DNA of 30,500 nt, taken from Adiantum capillus-veneris. Lineage: Eukaryota > Streptophyta > Polypodiopsida > Polypodiales > Pteridaceae. The notes beneath the pieces are model-generated. The model did no database searches and had not been told where the DNA came from. It worked only from the letters and a program-made list of their open reading frames with translations. Of the stretch, positions 10,238-20,020 are shown one piece after another. The stretch's first letter is position 1, and each line of letters begins with the position of its first letter. The position numbers and the translations under genes were made by a program. Location: the NCBI GenBank assembly GCA_014529385.2, contig CM043969.1, positions 21,048,946 through 21,079,445 on the forward strand. Direction: 5' to 3'.

Positions 10238-10465
10238 CCTTTTCCACCTATCAGCTACATAAAATATCAAAATATCAATTCCATAACATAGACTAGAACT
10301 AGCTAAAGTACACTGAATATATAGATCATCAGTGTATGTATATATACAATGGCAACGTGCGTACATGATCAATCTATCTAGAATACAACAAAATATCACT
10401 ATCAACTATATATCAGTATCGAACTCGTCGTCCTGCTGTCTCTCAGTATGTTAAGGTGTTTGGTG

Positions 10466-11087
10466 TCATGATGCAATGCATGCCCACTCCTCATCTATCC
10501 CCCTACCCTGCTTCTCCTCTCTCACAACAAGCTCAAGATATTTCTCATCGGTGAACCACCTGCATTAATAAAAGTTTAATTAAATCGATTGACAATTAAA
10601 AAATATTTTGAAAAACATTTTAGCTTGAAAGATAACTCAAAGTTATAATTAATACTCACAAAAGGGCGTGCAAGTGGAAGTGTGCTATGCAAGGCCCTAT
10701 ATCCTTGGTACATCACCATCTCGATAATTGCTACAGTCAGATCTCGACTTTAATATTTGGTCTAGACAAAACAGATCTAAAGTTTAGGGTTGTTCTTATT
10801 CACATCATTCTCAAAACTATGCTATAAAAAACTATAAACATATACTTACAAAAGTGGCTATAAAGCCGTGTTTGCCCATGTGACTCAAGCGGGATGTGTG
10901 GCCACTCTCTACCCTAGCCTGTGCTGCCTCCTACATCACATTCATTGAAAATAAAATGATATTAAAACTTTACATTTTATGTGAATGTATATAAGTAATC
11001 TAATTCAAAATTCAAATTGTAAATTGACATACTTTTTGTTGCAGGAATGCTATCTGTAACCGCATTTCGCGTCGAAAGTGGATCCAT
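10466..11087 (-). pseudogene. Truncated gene remnant, four exon-like pieces
   Basis: Reading the - strand, four pieces are separated by introns with good borders. Piece a (about 11087-11033) ends MRLQIAFLQQK before GTATGT. Piece b (10930-10850, 27 codons) follows TGTAG and reads EAAQARVESGHTSRLSHMG then KHGFIATF, ending before GTAAGT. Piece c (about 10735-10670) contains IEMVMYQGYRALHSTLPLAR and ends before GTGAGT. Piece d (10559-10466) follows TGCAG and reads FTDEKYLELVVREEKQ then a stop. Pieces a and b join in phase. The b-c and c-d joins could not be put in one frame, so the gene is damaged or my borders are wrong. Its upstream part is cut off exactly where the copia 3' LTR begins. I do not recognise the family; a plant transposase tail is possible. 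Function is not assigned. Confidence 0.4.
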
Positions 11088-11317
11088 TGTTGGAATTAGG
11101 GTTGTTGGAAAACACACACAACTTGGAGAAGGTGAAGGAAGCTCAAGGCACACAATAGAGAGTGTATTACTTAGTCTACAATGGAAAGATTAGATAGCCC
11201 TAGAGTGATAGGTGTCTATACAATGTACGAGGGGAAACCTCCTAGAGAGGGAAAAACTATCCTGGCAGTCCAAAGTGTGTTCATACACATCAATACCACA
11301 TGTATATGGTAAGAAAT
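11088..11317 (-). repeat. Candidate copia 3' LTR
   Basis: On the - strand a purine run with six G (11323-11318) follows the end of the RNase H region, as a polypurine tract should. The segment ends in CCAACA at 11088, a typical copia LTR end. The beginning does not show a clean TG, and there is no second copy in the window to confirm it. Confidence 0.35.
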
Positions 11318-11391
11318 CCCCCCTGAAAGTGATGCGGTGAACGAGAGCTGGCACATAGAGTATATGGAAGTGCCATGCCCTAAGGACATGA

Positions 11392-12304
11392 TCAGTCCAC
11401 AAAGGGTAGTAAGCCCATAGCTTTGCAGAAAGCTTCAAACTTCTCATGAGACAATGCCTTTGTGAAAAGAACTGCAAGATTGTCTTGTGTTCCCCACATA
11501 AGCCAAGTTGATCTCTCATGTTGAGAGCCTCTCCCTGACATAATGGTAATGAAGCTCAATGTGCTTTGTGTGAGCATGAAAAACTGGGTTCCTCACAACT
11601 ATCAATGCGCTCTGACTGTGAGTGTAGATAGTGTTGGTAGTGGCATGTCCAACACCCAAATCAGCCGTAAGGCATCTGATCCATACACACTCAACCGTAG
11701 CTATGAAGACAGCACTGTACTCATCCTCATAAATGGAAGTGACCACATTAGGTTGCTTCTTTTTCAACCATGATATGCATCAACTGCCGAACATGAAACA
11801 AAAACTACTCATGGACACTCGAGTGTCAAAACAACCAGCCTAATCTCAGTCTGAAAAAGCATGTAAATCTGGCAGCAATGATCCTCCCTTGGGATAAAGC
11901 AAGCCAAGATATAAAGTGCCACTTGAGTAGCAAAAACTCCTCTTGAAATCCTGCCAATTCTTAGACCTTGGGCTATTCATAAATGTGTTGACCTGTCAGA
12001 CTGCAAACTGAATGTGTTGCATATATAAATAAGGCAGCCAATAGCAGTTTGGTAAAGAGTGACATTAGCAGGATCACCAGCATCATGAAGACTCAATTTC
12101 AAACATGTTTCTATGGAAGTGGCAATAGGTTTGCAATCCTAGAGTCCAAGCTTGCTTAGTAATGTCTCTATGTAACTTGTATGACACAAGGCAATACCAC
12201 CATCACACTACTTAAATTCTATACCCAAGTAATGATGCAACATTCCCAAATCTTTCATCTTGAAAGTAGCATTCAAATCAGCCTTAAATTCAGTAGTATG
12301 TCTC
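11392..12304 (-). pseudogene. Copia RT C-terminus and RNase H, degenerate
   Basis: The segment continues the reverse transcriptase on the - strand. Around 11560-11767 the RNase H part is visible: HTKHIELHYHYVRERL, the conserved block before the element's end. A following frame gives GTQDNLAVLFTKALSHEKFE, where the family has D-N-L-A-D-L-F-T-K; the second Asp is Val here. Between 12240 and 11770 translation in changing frames gives scraps of the connecting domain, with several stops. RNase H normally removes the RNA strand during reverse transcription. This copy cannot make a continuous protein. Confidence 0.75.
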
Positions 12305-12872
12305 TCATTTGTTCCAGTGATCATCAAGCAAGTCATCCACGTAGAAAACGACAATGAGAAGTACATCACCCTCATGCTTTACATACAATGTGCTTTCTGT
12401 TGGACTATTACGAAAGCCTCGTTGGACCAAATAAGTATTAGCTTTCTCATACCAAGCACAAGCTGATTGCTTCAACCCATATAAAGCTTTTTTACATCTG
12501 CACACTTTATTTTCTTGTCCTTTCTTGACAAAACCACAAGACTGCGTAACATAAACTTCCTCAAATATGTCACCATTCAAGAAAATAGTAACAATTTCTG
12601 ATTGATGTACATCCCAACCAAAATGAGCTGCCAATGCACATAGAAAATCATACAAAAGTGGGAGAAAAAGTCTCTTCATAATCTATGCCTTTTTTATCTG
12701 CATAACCCTTTGCAACAAGTCGAGCCTTATAGCAATCAATCTCACCATCTGGCTTGCATTTAAACTTGTAAACCAACTTCGTACCAATGGCCTTTTTTCG
12801 AAGAGGCAAATCACGTAAAGTCCACGTGTCATTTTCTTTAAGTGCATCATATTTTGATTGCATGGAAACCAA
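12305..12872 (-). pseudogene. Copia reverse transcriptase, degenerate
   Basis: Two overlapping frames cover the catalytic core. The first (12872-12648) gives [19 protein letters not shown], then [20 protein letters not shown]. After a frameshift near 12660 the second (12679-12305) gives FLNGDIFEEVYV, KKALYGLKQSACAWYEK and the YVDD active site in VVFYVDDLLDD. The catalytic YVDD is kept. The earlier aspartate block, usually H-Q-x-D-V-K, reads HQSEIV, so that Asp is replaced by Glu. The enzyme copies element RNA into DNA in the virus-like particle. The frameshift and changed residue point to inactivity. Confidence 0.85.
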
Positions 12873-13039
12873 CCAATTTTTTGGATTTTGTGCTCATCAA
12901 AAGACAAAGGTTCCTCAACCTCACATAAGCTAGACACAGCCAAAGCATAACAATCTGATGCATAAGATGCATGGAAAGAACCTAAATGAGTACGACTAGA
13001 CAAAGATGCATCCAATTTACTATCACGCAAAGTATGCAC

Positions 13040-13231
13040 CAGTTATTTTGGCATACCTCAAGCCTGCTCATTCTCAGCCCTTTCCTCATCAAGAATATCA
13101 CATACATCTGCATCAGTAATAGGCTGATCTATAACATTTTCAGAAACCCCCACAGGCTGTACATTTGCCTCATTGGAATTTATATTTGAACTTCCACCAT
13201 TGAAAAGAGGCAACAAAGTGTCATGAATGTA
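13040..13231. pseudogene. Copia integrase-RT linker, degraded
   Basis: The stretch between the integrase C-terminus and RT is normally a variable acidic/polar linker. Here it shows no continuous frame and no motif. It is part of the copia element only by position. Confidence 0.5.
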
Positions 13232-14211
13232 CTATGAGCTTACATTACTCTCTCTAGTACATGACAACAAGGGCTGAACAGAATCTTTCACAAACACATC
13301 CCGCGAGATCAAGATACGCTTTGTTTGTGGAAAATACAACATGTAACCTTTGCTTTTATCACTATAACCAAGAAAAATACATTTGATAGTCTTATCATCC
13401 AATTTTCTGCAATGTGTTTGTGGCACCAAAGCATATGCCAAATAGCCAAAAACACGCATGTGCTCAATAGAAGGTTTTCTATCATGACATGCTTTATATG
13501 GAGTCACAGACTGCAAATCTTTCGTAGGACATATGTTAAGTACATAAGTGGCACGCATAATAGCTCAAGCCAAAACAAATGTGATAAAGCTTGACTTTTG
13601 ACCATACAGATTGCCATTTCCAAAAGAGACATGTTTTTCCTCTCAGCAACACCATTTTGTTGAGGTGTATACGGCACTGTACATTGGTGTTTTATCCCAC
13701 GATGTGCTAGAAATGCATTAAATTCATGAGACATATACTCCCCCCCTTAATATGAATGGAGGGTTCCCACAGTACATTTTGAGACATTTTCAGCCATAGC
13801 CAGAAGTTGTTTCAAGCAGAAATTCTCTTTAAGCGGATATACCCATGCATGCCTAGAGTAATCATCAATGAAAGTCACAAAGTAAAGATAATTACCCAAG
13901 GATGGAGTTTGCATGGGTCCACAAACATCACTATGCACAAGCTGCAACCTGCATGTGGCCCTAAACTGAACCATCCTTTAGAAACTTTGAATGCTGCATC
14001 TTACCCAAAATACAGCCTTCACAAAAAAGTTTGCTTCAAGAGGCAGCAAATAAGCAACCACATCAGATTTTTGCAAATGCAACAAATTGGCAAAATTCAG
14101 ATGCCCGGAACGTGCATGCCAAACTTTTGCATCTGAAATAGCCTTAGAATCCACAACTGCATTTGCAAAATTCTGCCCACACTTGTTGTACAAAGTGAGC
14201 TTATACATCCC
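13232..14211 (-). pseudogene. Copia gag-pre-integrase and integrase, degenerate
   Basis: From 14208 the frame begins MYKLTLYNKCGQ and contains AKVWHARSGHLNFANL, the H-x-x-x-H gag-pre-integrase zinc region. Next come LVHSDVCGPM and FVTFIDDYSRHAWVYPLK (13974-13747), with the first catalytic Asp. The second catalytic block, normally R-S-D-N-G-G-E-Y, reads H-S-Y-stop-G-G-E-Y: the Asp codon is now Tyr at 13752-13750 and the Asn codon a stop. The third block PYTPQQNGVAERKN with its Glu is kept (13734-13504). The C-terminal part (13558-13232) has HMRVFGYLAYALVPQ and KCIFLGYSDKSKGY. Integrase would insert the DNA copy into the genome; this one has lost a catalytic residue and its reading frame. Confidence 0.88.
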
Positions 14212-14454
14212 ACGTCATAAAATGCTTGTTGATGGGTCAATAGTATGATCAAAGCATGGCATAACTCAATTTCCATATGAAAGTGTTACTTCTTGAGAGT
14301 TATGAAATGATGCGGATTATGGTTAAAAGCATCATTTGTAATGAGTAGCTATTCTAGTTGTGGGAGCCGGGGTGCAATGGCACTTTCAAATTGTAAATAC
14401 AAATCCATTTGAACCTTTGAACTCTATTTTTGGTTTAACCTATGGTAGCCTTAG

Positions 14455-14463
14455 TATATAAGG
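14455..14463 (+). promoter_or_regulatory. TATA-box-like site
   Basis: TATATAAGG in the left flank of the insertion, 220 bp before the left direct repeat. The downstream sequence has no long open frame until the ORF at 15506. It resembles the promoter of an LTR or Pol II gene, but no transcript evidence exists here. Confidence 0.3.
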
Positions 14464-14674
14464 TACCTAGTTCATTTTGTAAAGAGAACTTTATCATAAC
14501 CAAAGTTTGGAGCTGTCGTCGATTGTGTGTGAGAGAAAGAGAGAGAGTGTGAGCTTCATCCTCATGCAACTCCTTGCTCGTTCATCGTGTTGGAGATCCG
14601 ACTGCACCATTGTGATAGGCTTGGAGAGAGGTACGCAACAACGCCAAGCATTCCACGTGAAACGGAGCACACGT

Positions 14675-15447
14675 TGTTGTGCGCACTTTGAGAACCCCGT
14701 TTTTGCTTTAAAAATGTATATATGGGATTGAGATAGACTTTCATTAGAGTATTTGGACATGTTCTTTTGTCCTTTTATGATTTCTTTTGCAAGTATATGT
14801 ACATGCACTACAAGTCGCTAGTCTAGTGACAGTTGTTGGGCTACTGTAAGTGCCCATGAGTGAGTTTTTTGAAGTGAGACTTGTATATAACTTAAACTCG
14901 TATAAAAACATAAAAAGGATCATAAAAACTCCATAAAATTGCAGGTTTGAGCTCGTTGTGCCTCCTTCATGGTTTCTGTTGTAGTTTTTGCCCTCGCCTT
15001 GCCTACTCTACGTGTAGTCATGTCGGGACAGCTCTCTGTTGGTGTGTAGATTCAATTTTGGTCATCTTCAGCTTTCTCGCCAGTCATTTTTCAAGATTTC
15101 TCTCAAGATTTAAAGTGCCCCAATTGGAGTTGTGCTCATCAGAATTACGATTAGTTCTCTGCAGGGTTATGGCTATGGTAGCCTAGTGGCAAATTGTGTG
15201 CAGACAGATTGGGAGGGCATGTATCTATGAATTGTGGAATTGATGTTGAAGTTGTGGGTTTGTGATGTTCAATTACAAAAGGGGAGGCCCTTGTCTTCAT
15301 ATGCATTGGTCAGTGTGTGATGTAAATCTGTGCTTTGACAGGGTTTTGCTCTTGTGTGACATAGTCTTTTTTTGTTCTTGTAGTTCTCTTTCAACGCTCT
15401 TGGGTGACATCGTTATAGAGGGGTTCCAGTTTTCTTGTTTCCCAACA
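14675..15447 (+). repeat. Left direct repeat (putative 5' LTR)
   Basis: About 773 bp, TGTTGTGCGC...TTTCCCAACA. It aligns over its whole length with 16446-17317. By eye the two differ at very roughly one base in ten in the stretch I compared closely, and the right copy carries two extra segments (about 22 bp and 76 bp). Short frames inside it are not genes. Confidence 0.85.
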
Positions 15448-15453
15448 GTTTTT

Positions 15454-15467
15454 TGGTGCCCCCGACC
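15454..15467 (+). other. Candidate primer-binding site
   Basis: TGGTGCCCCCGACC begins six bases after the left repeat ends. Primer sites start with TGG, the complement of the tRNA CCA end, so position and first bases fit. I cannot name the matching tRNA. Confidence 0.4.
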
Positions 15468-15505
15468 GAGGAGTTTCTTCAAGTTACCTTCAGTCTTGGT
15501 GATTC

Positions 15506-16255
15506 ATGCATAAAAGTATAGCCACGGTCAATTTTAGTGATGCGTTGTTGAGGATAAATGATATGATCAGTAAGTTGAAGCTAAGCAGCATAGCAGAGCT
15601 AGACATGCATTACATGAGGTTTTTCTCTCTAAAGAAAAAGCTAGAGGTTCTTGAGGATATGATTCTGGATGAAAAGGAAGAGAATTTCTTGTTCATGGGT
15701 ACCCTTCCACAATGTTTGGGCATTGATGTTGCTTGCATTGACTTGTTGGGTGTGAAGAGAATTGTTGATTTCTTGAAGCAAAAAAGATGGTTGGAAGATA
15801 ACAATCAGTCTTCTACTTCTTCATGCATTTCACACACGAGCTCCTCTGTCACTAGTGATGATTGTAGAAATGATGATGACGTTGAGTTAGATGTAGAAGA
15901 TGATGTTCTCTCTCTTGATGATGTAGATATTGATGAGGAGTTACATGCAAGTAACATTGTGAAAGAAGATACCTTGGAGTGCATGTATGACAAAGAGATC
16001 CATGCCATGACTGATTTGGTTTCCTATGCAAATGCTTGTGAAGATGAGGTCTTTCATACTTCTATGTATTCAGATCACATGCTTATTGGTTCTCTTGGTG
16101 CAAATGACATGCATGTTGACATTATGGGTGATATTTTTTCTCCTCAATATTATGAGTTGATGTGGTATCCAGATGAGTTGTGTACATGTGGATCCATTTG
16201 GGATGTTGAGAATGATGTTTGTGATATTGATGATGCTATTGGTGGCACTGGATGA
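15506..16255 (+). CDS. Acidic protein of unknown function, 249 aa, inside LTR-flanked unit
   Basis: An uninterrupted ORF lies between two long direct repeats, starting 38 bases after a primer-site-like motif. The N-terminal third (residues 1-95) is mixed and probably helical, with a charged stretch FSLKKKLEVLEDMILDEKEE at 40-59 and LGVKRIVDFLKQKRWLEDN at 81-99. A Ser/Thr-rich linker (100-117) follows, then a strongly acidic part (118-146, mostly Asp with Val/Leu). The C-terminal third keeps many Asp and Glu and has a CTC pair at 206-208. There is no signal peptide, membrane segment, zinc knuckle, protease motif or polymerase motif. It does not look like copia or gypsy gag that I know. No clear upstream start exists in frame. 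It may be an element-specific protein or a captured host exon. The ORF has survived although the flanking repeats have diverged. Function unknown. Confidence 0.55.
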   Translation: MHKSIATVNFSDALLRINDMISKLKLSSIAELDMHYMRFFSLKKKLEVLEDMILDEKEENFLFMGTLPQCLGIDVACIDLLGVKRIVDFLKQKRWLEDNNQSSTSSCISHTSSSVTSDDCRNDDDVELDVEDDVLSLDDVDIDEELHASNIVKEDTLECMYDKEIHAMTDLVSYANACEDEVFHTSMYSDHMLIGSLGANDMHVDIMGDIFSPQYYELMWYPDELCTCGSIWDVENDVCDIDDAIGGTG

Positions 16256-16445
16256 TTGTCCTTGTGACTTTGAAGGATGCCATTATGTGTACACGATGGA
16301 TGCAAGGGATCATACTTTTCCATTTTATTGTGGTAAGGGTATATGATGATGATATGTTTGTGCATGCTACATATTTGTACATAAGCTTTTGGATAGTCTA
16401 CTGCTGAGCATGAATGATCTAGCTGACTGGGGGGTTGGCAAACTA

Positions 16446-17317
16446 TGTTGCGCGCATTTTGAGAACCCCGTTTTGGTAAAAATTGTATCTATGGGATTGA
16501 GATAGAATTATATTAGAGTATTTGGACATGTTATTTTGGGATTTTATGATTGCTTTTGCAAGCACATGTACATGCACTGCAAGTCGCTAGTCTAGTGACA
16601 ATTGTCGGGCTATTGTAAGTGCCCGTGAGTGAGTTTTTTGAAGTGAGACTTGTATATAAATTAAACTCATGTATAAACATAAATATGTTCATCAAAACTC
16701 CAGAAAATTTCAGGTTTGAGATCGTTGTCCCTCCTTGATGGTTTCTGTTGCAGTTTTTGCCCTCGCCTTGCCTACTATATGTGTAGTCGTGTCAGAACAG
16801 CTCTCTGTTCGTGTCATTTTTTCATGTAGCGGTGTGTAGATTCAATTTTGTTCATCTTCATCTTTCTCGCCACTCATTTTTCAAGATTTCACTCAAGCTT
16901 TAAAGTGACCCAATTGGAGTTGTACTCATCAGGTTACGACTAGTTCTCTGCAGGGTTATGGCTATGGAAGCTTAGTGGCAAATTGTGTGCAGACAGATTG
17001 GAAGGGCATGTATGTATGAATTGTGGAATTGATGTTGAAGTTGTGGGTTTGTGATTTTGAATTATGAAAGGGGAGGCCCTTGTCTTCATATGCATTGGTC
17101 AGTGTGTGTTGTAAATCCGTGCTTTGAGAGGGTTTTGCTCTTGTGTGACATAGTCTCTTGGGTAGGCAACGACTAGTTAATTCACAAGGGGACTGCTCTA
17201 TTTGGATTAGTGGTGTTTCAATGGGTTTCCCAAATCTTTTTGTGTTCTTGTAGTTCTCTTTCAACTCTCTTGGTTGACATTGCTATAGAGGTGTTCCAGT
17301 TTGCTTGTTTCCCAACA
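16446..17317 (+). repeat. Right direct repeat (putative 3' LTR)
   Basis: About 872 bp, TGTTGCGCGC...TTTCCCAACA, partner of 14675-15447. It includes two segments absent from the left copy, near 16813-16835 and 17157-17235. Confidence 0.85.
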
Positions 17318-17816
17318 AAGTGTTAACACCTCTACGAGCTATTTGTGGTCGTAAGTGTATCAAATGATGTATGGTTTCTGCATGCATCTAGACATTAGAA
17401 TCGTGGTGATATAGGTTACGTATAGGTACTCATAGATTTCAATTTCGGGCACTTCTATAATTTTGCTCTGTCTTCATATGTGTTTTTCGCAGATGGGTTT
17501 GGAGTCAGGATTTTGAGTGTAGAGGCTTTGGGATAGGTGTATCCTAGTGAGGGGATGGTGTTCCTTAAATTCATATGATTCTGGTATGGTTTGATGAGTT
17601 TCCTTTTATTTGTGTGTATGTGGGTTGAGTGGTGTAGTTGACAGCAGTGAGACTCTGGATTGTGGGTTAGTTGGCCTTCCATAGTGTTGTATGTGTGGGA
17701 TGGTCTCAGTCTGACAAGCTATAGAGATTACCTATGTGCGCCTATCATGTCATATGTGTCCTCGATTGACATTATGTTGATCTAGGTAGTGTTGCATGCA
17801 CTCTATAGGTGGTGTG
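17318..17816. other. Right flank of the insertion, nothing recognised
   Basis: GT-rich sequence between the right direct repeat and the point where copia coding resumes. No gene, LTR or inverted repeat was identified, and it does not match the left flank. Confidence 0.4.
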
Positions 17817-18170
17817 ATTCGCAACAATGCCAGATGCAACAATTTCATCACCAAAAAAAAGATCATCATGTACTGTACATTTTCCATCCACAAATTTGAC
17901 TACAAGACCAAGTCTAGCAAGTGCAGATACAGACAAAAATTATTCTTGATCCCGGGTACATACAATGCATCAACAAGTGTAAAAGAACTGTTATTTGCAG
18001 CAGTAAGCAAAATCTTTTCAACTTCCTGAACCGGATAAGAGGCATTTTTTGCACAAGTGATTGCATTCCCATGAGGGACAGGCTCAAGGGAGGTAAACAA
18101 ATCACGACGTGAGGTAATGGGCTTTGTAGAACTACTGTCAAAATATCAGACATGTGAATCTACAGCAACT
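17817..18170 (-). pseudogene. Copia protease region, degenerate
   Basis: On the - strand the segment reads YFDSSSTKPITS, then FTSLEPVPHGNAI, VEKILLTAANNSSFTLVDAL and YVPGIKNN. This is the aspartic protease plus the V-x-x-V-L-Y-V-P block that follows it in copia polyproteins. The active-site D-S-G triad reads D-S-S (codons at 18139-18131). A stop lies just upstream and a frameshift occurs near 17920. A later frame gives KFVDGKCTVHDDLFFGDEIV and ends at the insertion border. Protease would cut the polyprotein; this copy lacks the motif's glycine and is inactive. Confidence 0.75.
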
Positions 18171-19184
18171 GACATGAATGCATCATGGACATCATAAGTA
18201 CACTCTACACTAAAATCCCATTCTGCATCAACATGAGCATCATTGTCTCCTTTCACAAAAGACTCAACAATAGCTGCATTTGTAGTGGAACCAGTCTCTT
18301 TCTTCTTAGCCTCTTTGGCCTTCAACTTAGGACATTGCTTGATCAAGTGATCATTAGCTTTACAGTAATGTCAACGCATCTTCTTTTTGCCCTTTCCACT
18401 AGAATTTCCAAACGAATTTCTACCAATAGCAGCATTAGGAACAAGTGATTTACCACTCATAGAAGAACCATGAGAAGTGGCTACAGTGTTGTTACCACCT
18501 TTTCTTTGAACAGCAATAAAGGCCTATTCGACTGCACGTTGTCTAGTGTATTTTTTTTGGAAAGTGACTCTTGCACAATAGCAATGTGTATAATGCATCA
18601 AACTTGACAACTTTTGGATTTCCTTGGGTCATAAGTCTCCAAGTACTAGCAAAAGTCCGATAACAATCTAGCAAAGCATCAAGAACAGTTTGCACAAGGG
18701 AACTGTTAGAAATTACTTCGAACTTCGCATGCAGAAATAAGTTGCTCATTGATATCCTTGACACCAGCAAGGAAAGTATCCATATCATCTTCCTCATGCA
18801 TTATCCTTGACTCCAGATCTTTACGCAGTAATGCATTTTTTGCCTCATTGCGACTTGCATAAAGACCAGCCAAAATATCCCAAGCATGTTTTGTAGATTT
18901 TGTTGAACAAATATGAGGAGTATTAGTGCGCTTCACAGACAATGCAATCAAAGCATGAGCTTCCGCATCTTTTACATCCCAACGAGCTTGCTCAGTCGTA
19001 GGCAAAAAAGATCTGGCAGCAATCCTGCCACCAAAACCTGCAACATTGCCTACATCTTCAAAACCGGGACAGATATCAATGCCCTTCACAATATTTCGAA
19101 CACCTTTTGATACAAGGACATGTTGCATCATATAAGCCCACATAGGGTAATTGTCACATCCAATCTATCCTTAGCAGCAAACAT
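18146..19184 (-). pseudogene. Copia gag with damaged zinc knuckle
   Basis: Gag probably began at ATG 19184-19182 (MFAAKDRLD), but one frameshift separates it from the main frame, which starts NYPMWAYMMQHVLV. The main frame (19143-18706) includes KSTKHAWDILAGLYASRNEA and LLRKDLESRIMHEEDDMDTF, typical of the UBN2/Retrotran_gag domain. After another frameshift comes FASTWRLMTQGNPKVVKFDA. The zinc knuckle lies at 18373-18332 as stop-H-Y-C-K-A-N-D-H-L-I-K-Q-C: the C-x2-C-x4-H-x4-C pattern is exact except that the first Cys codon is TGA. Gag would form the particle and bind RNA. At least two frameshifts and stops make it non-functional. Confidence 0.85.
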
Positions 19185-20020
19185 CTTGAACACACCCGTG
19201 TTGTTTTGTCAATCATGAAAAATGTTGCACTTGATGTGAAAAGTGCTCGAAAAGAGGAGAAATGAATTGAGAACAACACGTGTTATATAGCACAAACCGT
19301 AGTAGACTGTAAGGGACCTGTTATGCAAAAAACAGCACTGACAAAAATTTTACACGAAATGACAAAATAACCTACGCAATACTGCGTGTAGTAGAAACGG
19401 AGGTTGAAATAAGCCTGAATCAAAAATCTGAGCAGACTGAGCGCTACGAGTCTACCCAAAGTATATGTCGACCTGGTGATGCTCGCCAAAGCTCACAAAA
19501 ATCGGAGAAAGTGACCAGGCATATGCTGGAGCTAAGCCAGTGAGGTGGGTGGATTTTTTGTGTAAATAGTAGAGCGTGGATGCAAGTCAATTGAATGGAG
19601 GACACATGTACAATCTGCTTGTTTTTTAATATTTTTTCTAGGTTTTTGTGAAAGGTGTTGACATTTGTGTACCTCTTTCTTTAAAGAGGACCATTGAAAA
19701 TTGGGTCACACACAATCTTTTTCATCCTCTTCCACCTTTTTTTGTTATTTTAGTTTGTAAAAAAGTCCTTTCATTTAAGAGCATGGGCTCCATTTGATTA
19801 AAAATTTAACATGCCAACCGATTGAATTGTTTTTTATATTTAAATTTAATAAAAACCCTTTAATTTAAGAGCTTCACATGTGTCCATTTCATTAAATTGT
19901 TTTAGTATACCAATGTTCCTCTTCACCTTGTTAGTTTCTATGGGTCCCTTCATTTGAGAACCTAATGACTTTCTTTGCAACTTTTTTATTTAAAACATAA
20001 TTGTTCTTTGTAAATTTTTC
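19185..20020. other. AT-rich DNA beyond copia gag
   Basis: The expected place of the copia leader and 5' LTR. A TATA-like CTATATAACACG on the - strand (about 19292-19281) is the only LTR-like sign. No primer-binding site and no match to the left-end LTR candidate were seen. From 19600 onward the sequence is a T-rich spacer with no gene. Confidence 0.4.

Larger units (their letters stand above)
14675..17317 (+). mobile_element. Compact non-autonomous LTR element carrying one ORF
   Basis: Two direct repeats of about 0.8 kb, each starting TGTTG and ending CAACA, flank a 1.0-kb internal region. Six bases after the left repeat is TGGTGCCCCCGACC (15454), placed and shaped like a primer-binding site for a tRNA ending in GGGGGCACCA. 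A G-rich stretch (16430-16436) lies shortly before the right repeat but is a weak polypurine tract. The internal region has no gag, protease, integrase or RT; it is filled by one 249-codon ORF. I infer a small LTR retroelement with a private gene. Flanking 5-bp sequences (CACGT on the left, AAGTG on the right) do not match, so a target-site duplication is not seen and a plain direct duplication remains possible. Confidence 0.6.
14212..17816. mobile_element. Insertion into the copia element (composite)
   Basis: Copia coding stops at 17817 on one side (codons for IVAN) and resumes at 14211 on the other (codons for GMYKL). This places both borders to within a few bases, because the two ends read across as a normal copia protein. 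The inserted DNA has a left flank (14212-14674), the LTR-bounded unit (14675-17317) and a right flank (17318-17816). No terminal inverted repeat or clean target duplication was seen at the outer borders. The outer flanks may be part of an older insertion that was itself invaded. Confidence 0.6.
11088..19184 (-). mobile_element. Decayed Ty1/copia retrotransposon split by an insertion
   Basis: Copia order gag, protease, integrase, RT, RNase H runs right to left on the - strand. About 3.6 kb of other DNA (14212-17816) interrupts it between protease and integrase. Without the insertion the element spans about 4.5 kb, normal for a copia internal region. Every domain carries stops, frameshifts or lost catalytic residues, so it is inactive. 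A 3' LTR candidate lies at its left end; no matching 5' LTR was found beyond gag at the right end, where 19200-19500 shows only a TATA-like CTATATAACACG on the - strand. The gag and RT wording resembles Tork/Retrofit-type plant copia elements. Confidence 0.88.

Noticed and set aside
14808-14830. CACTACAAG word as a CACTA transposon end
   Set aside because: Present at the same place in both direct repeats, internal to them, with no inverted partner.
14947-15186. 79-codon frame as a gene
   Set aside because: Lies wholly inside the left direct repeat and is not preserved in the right copy.
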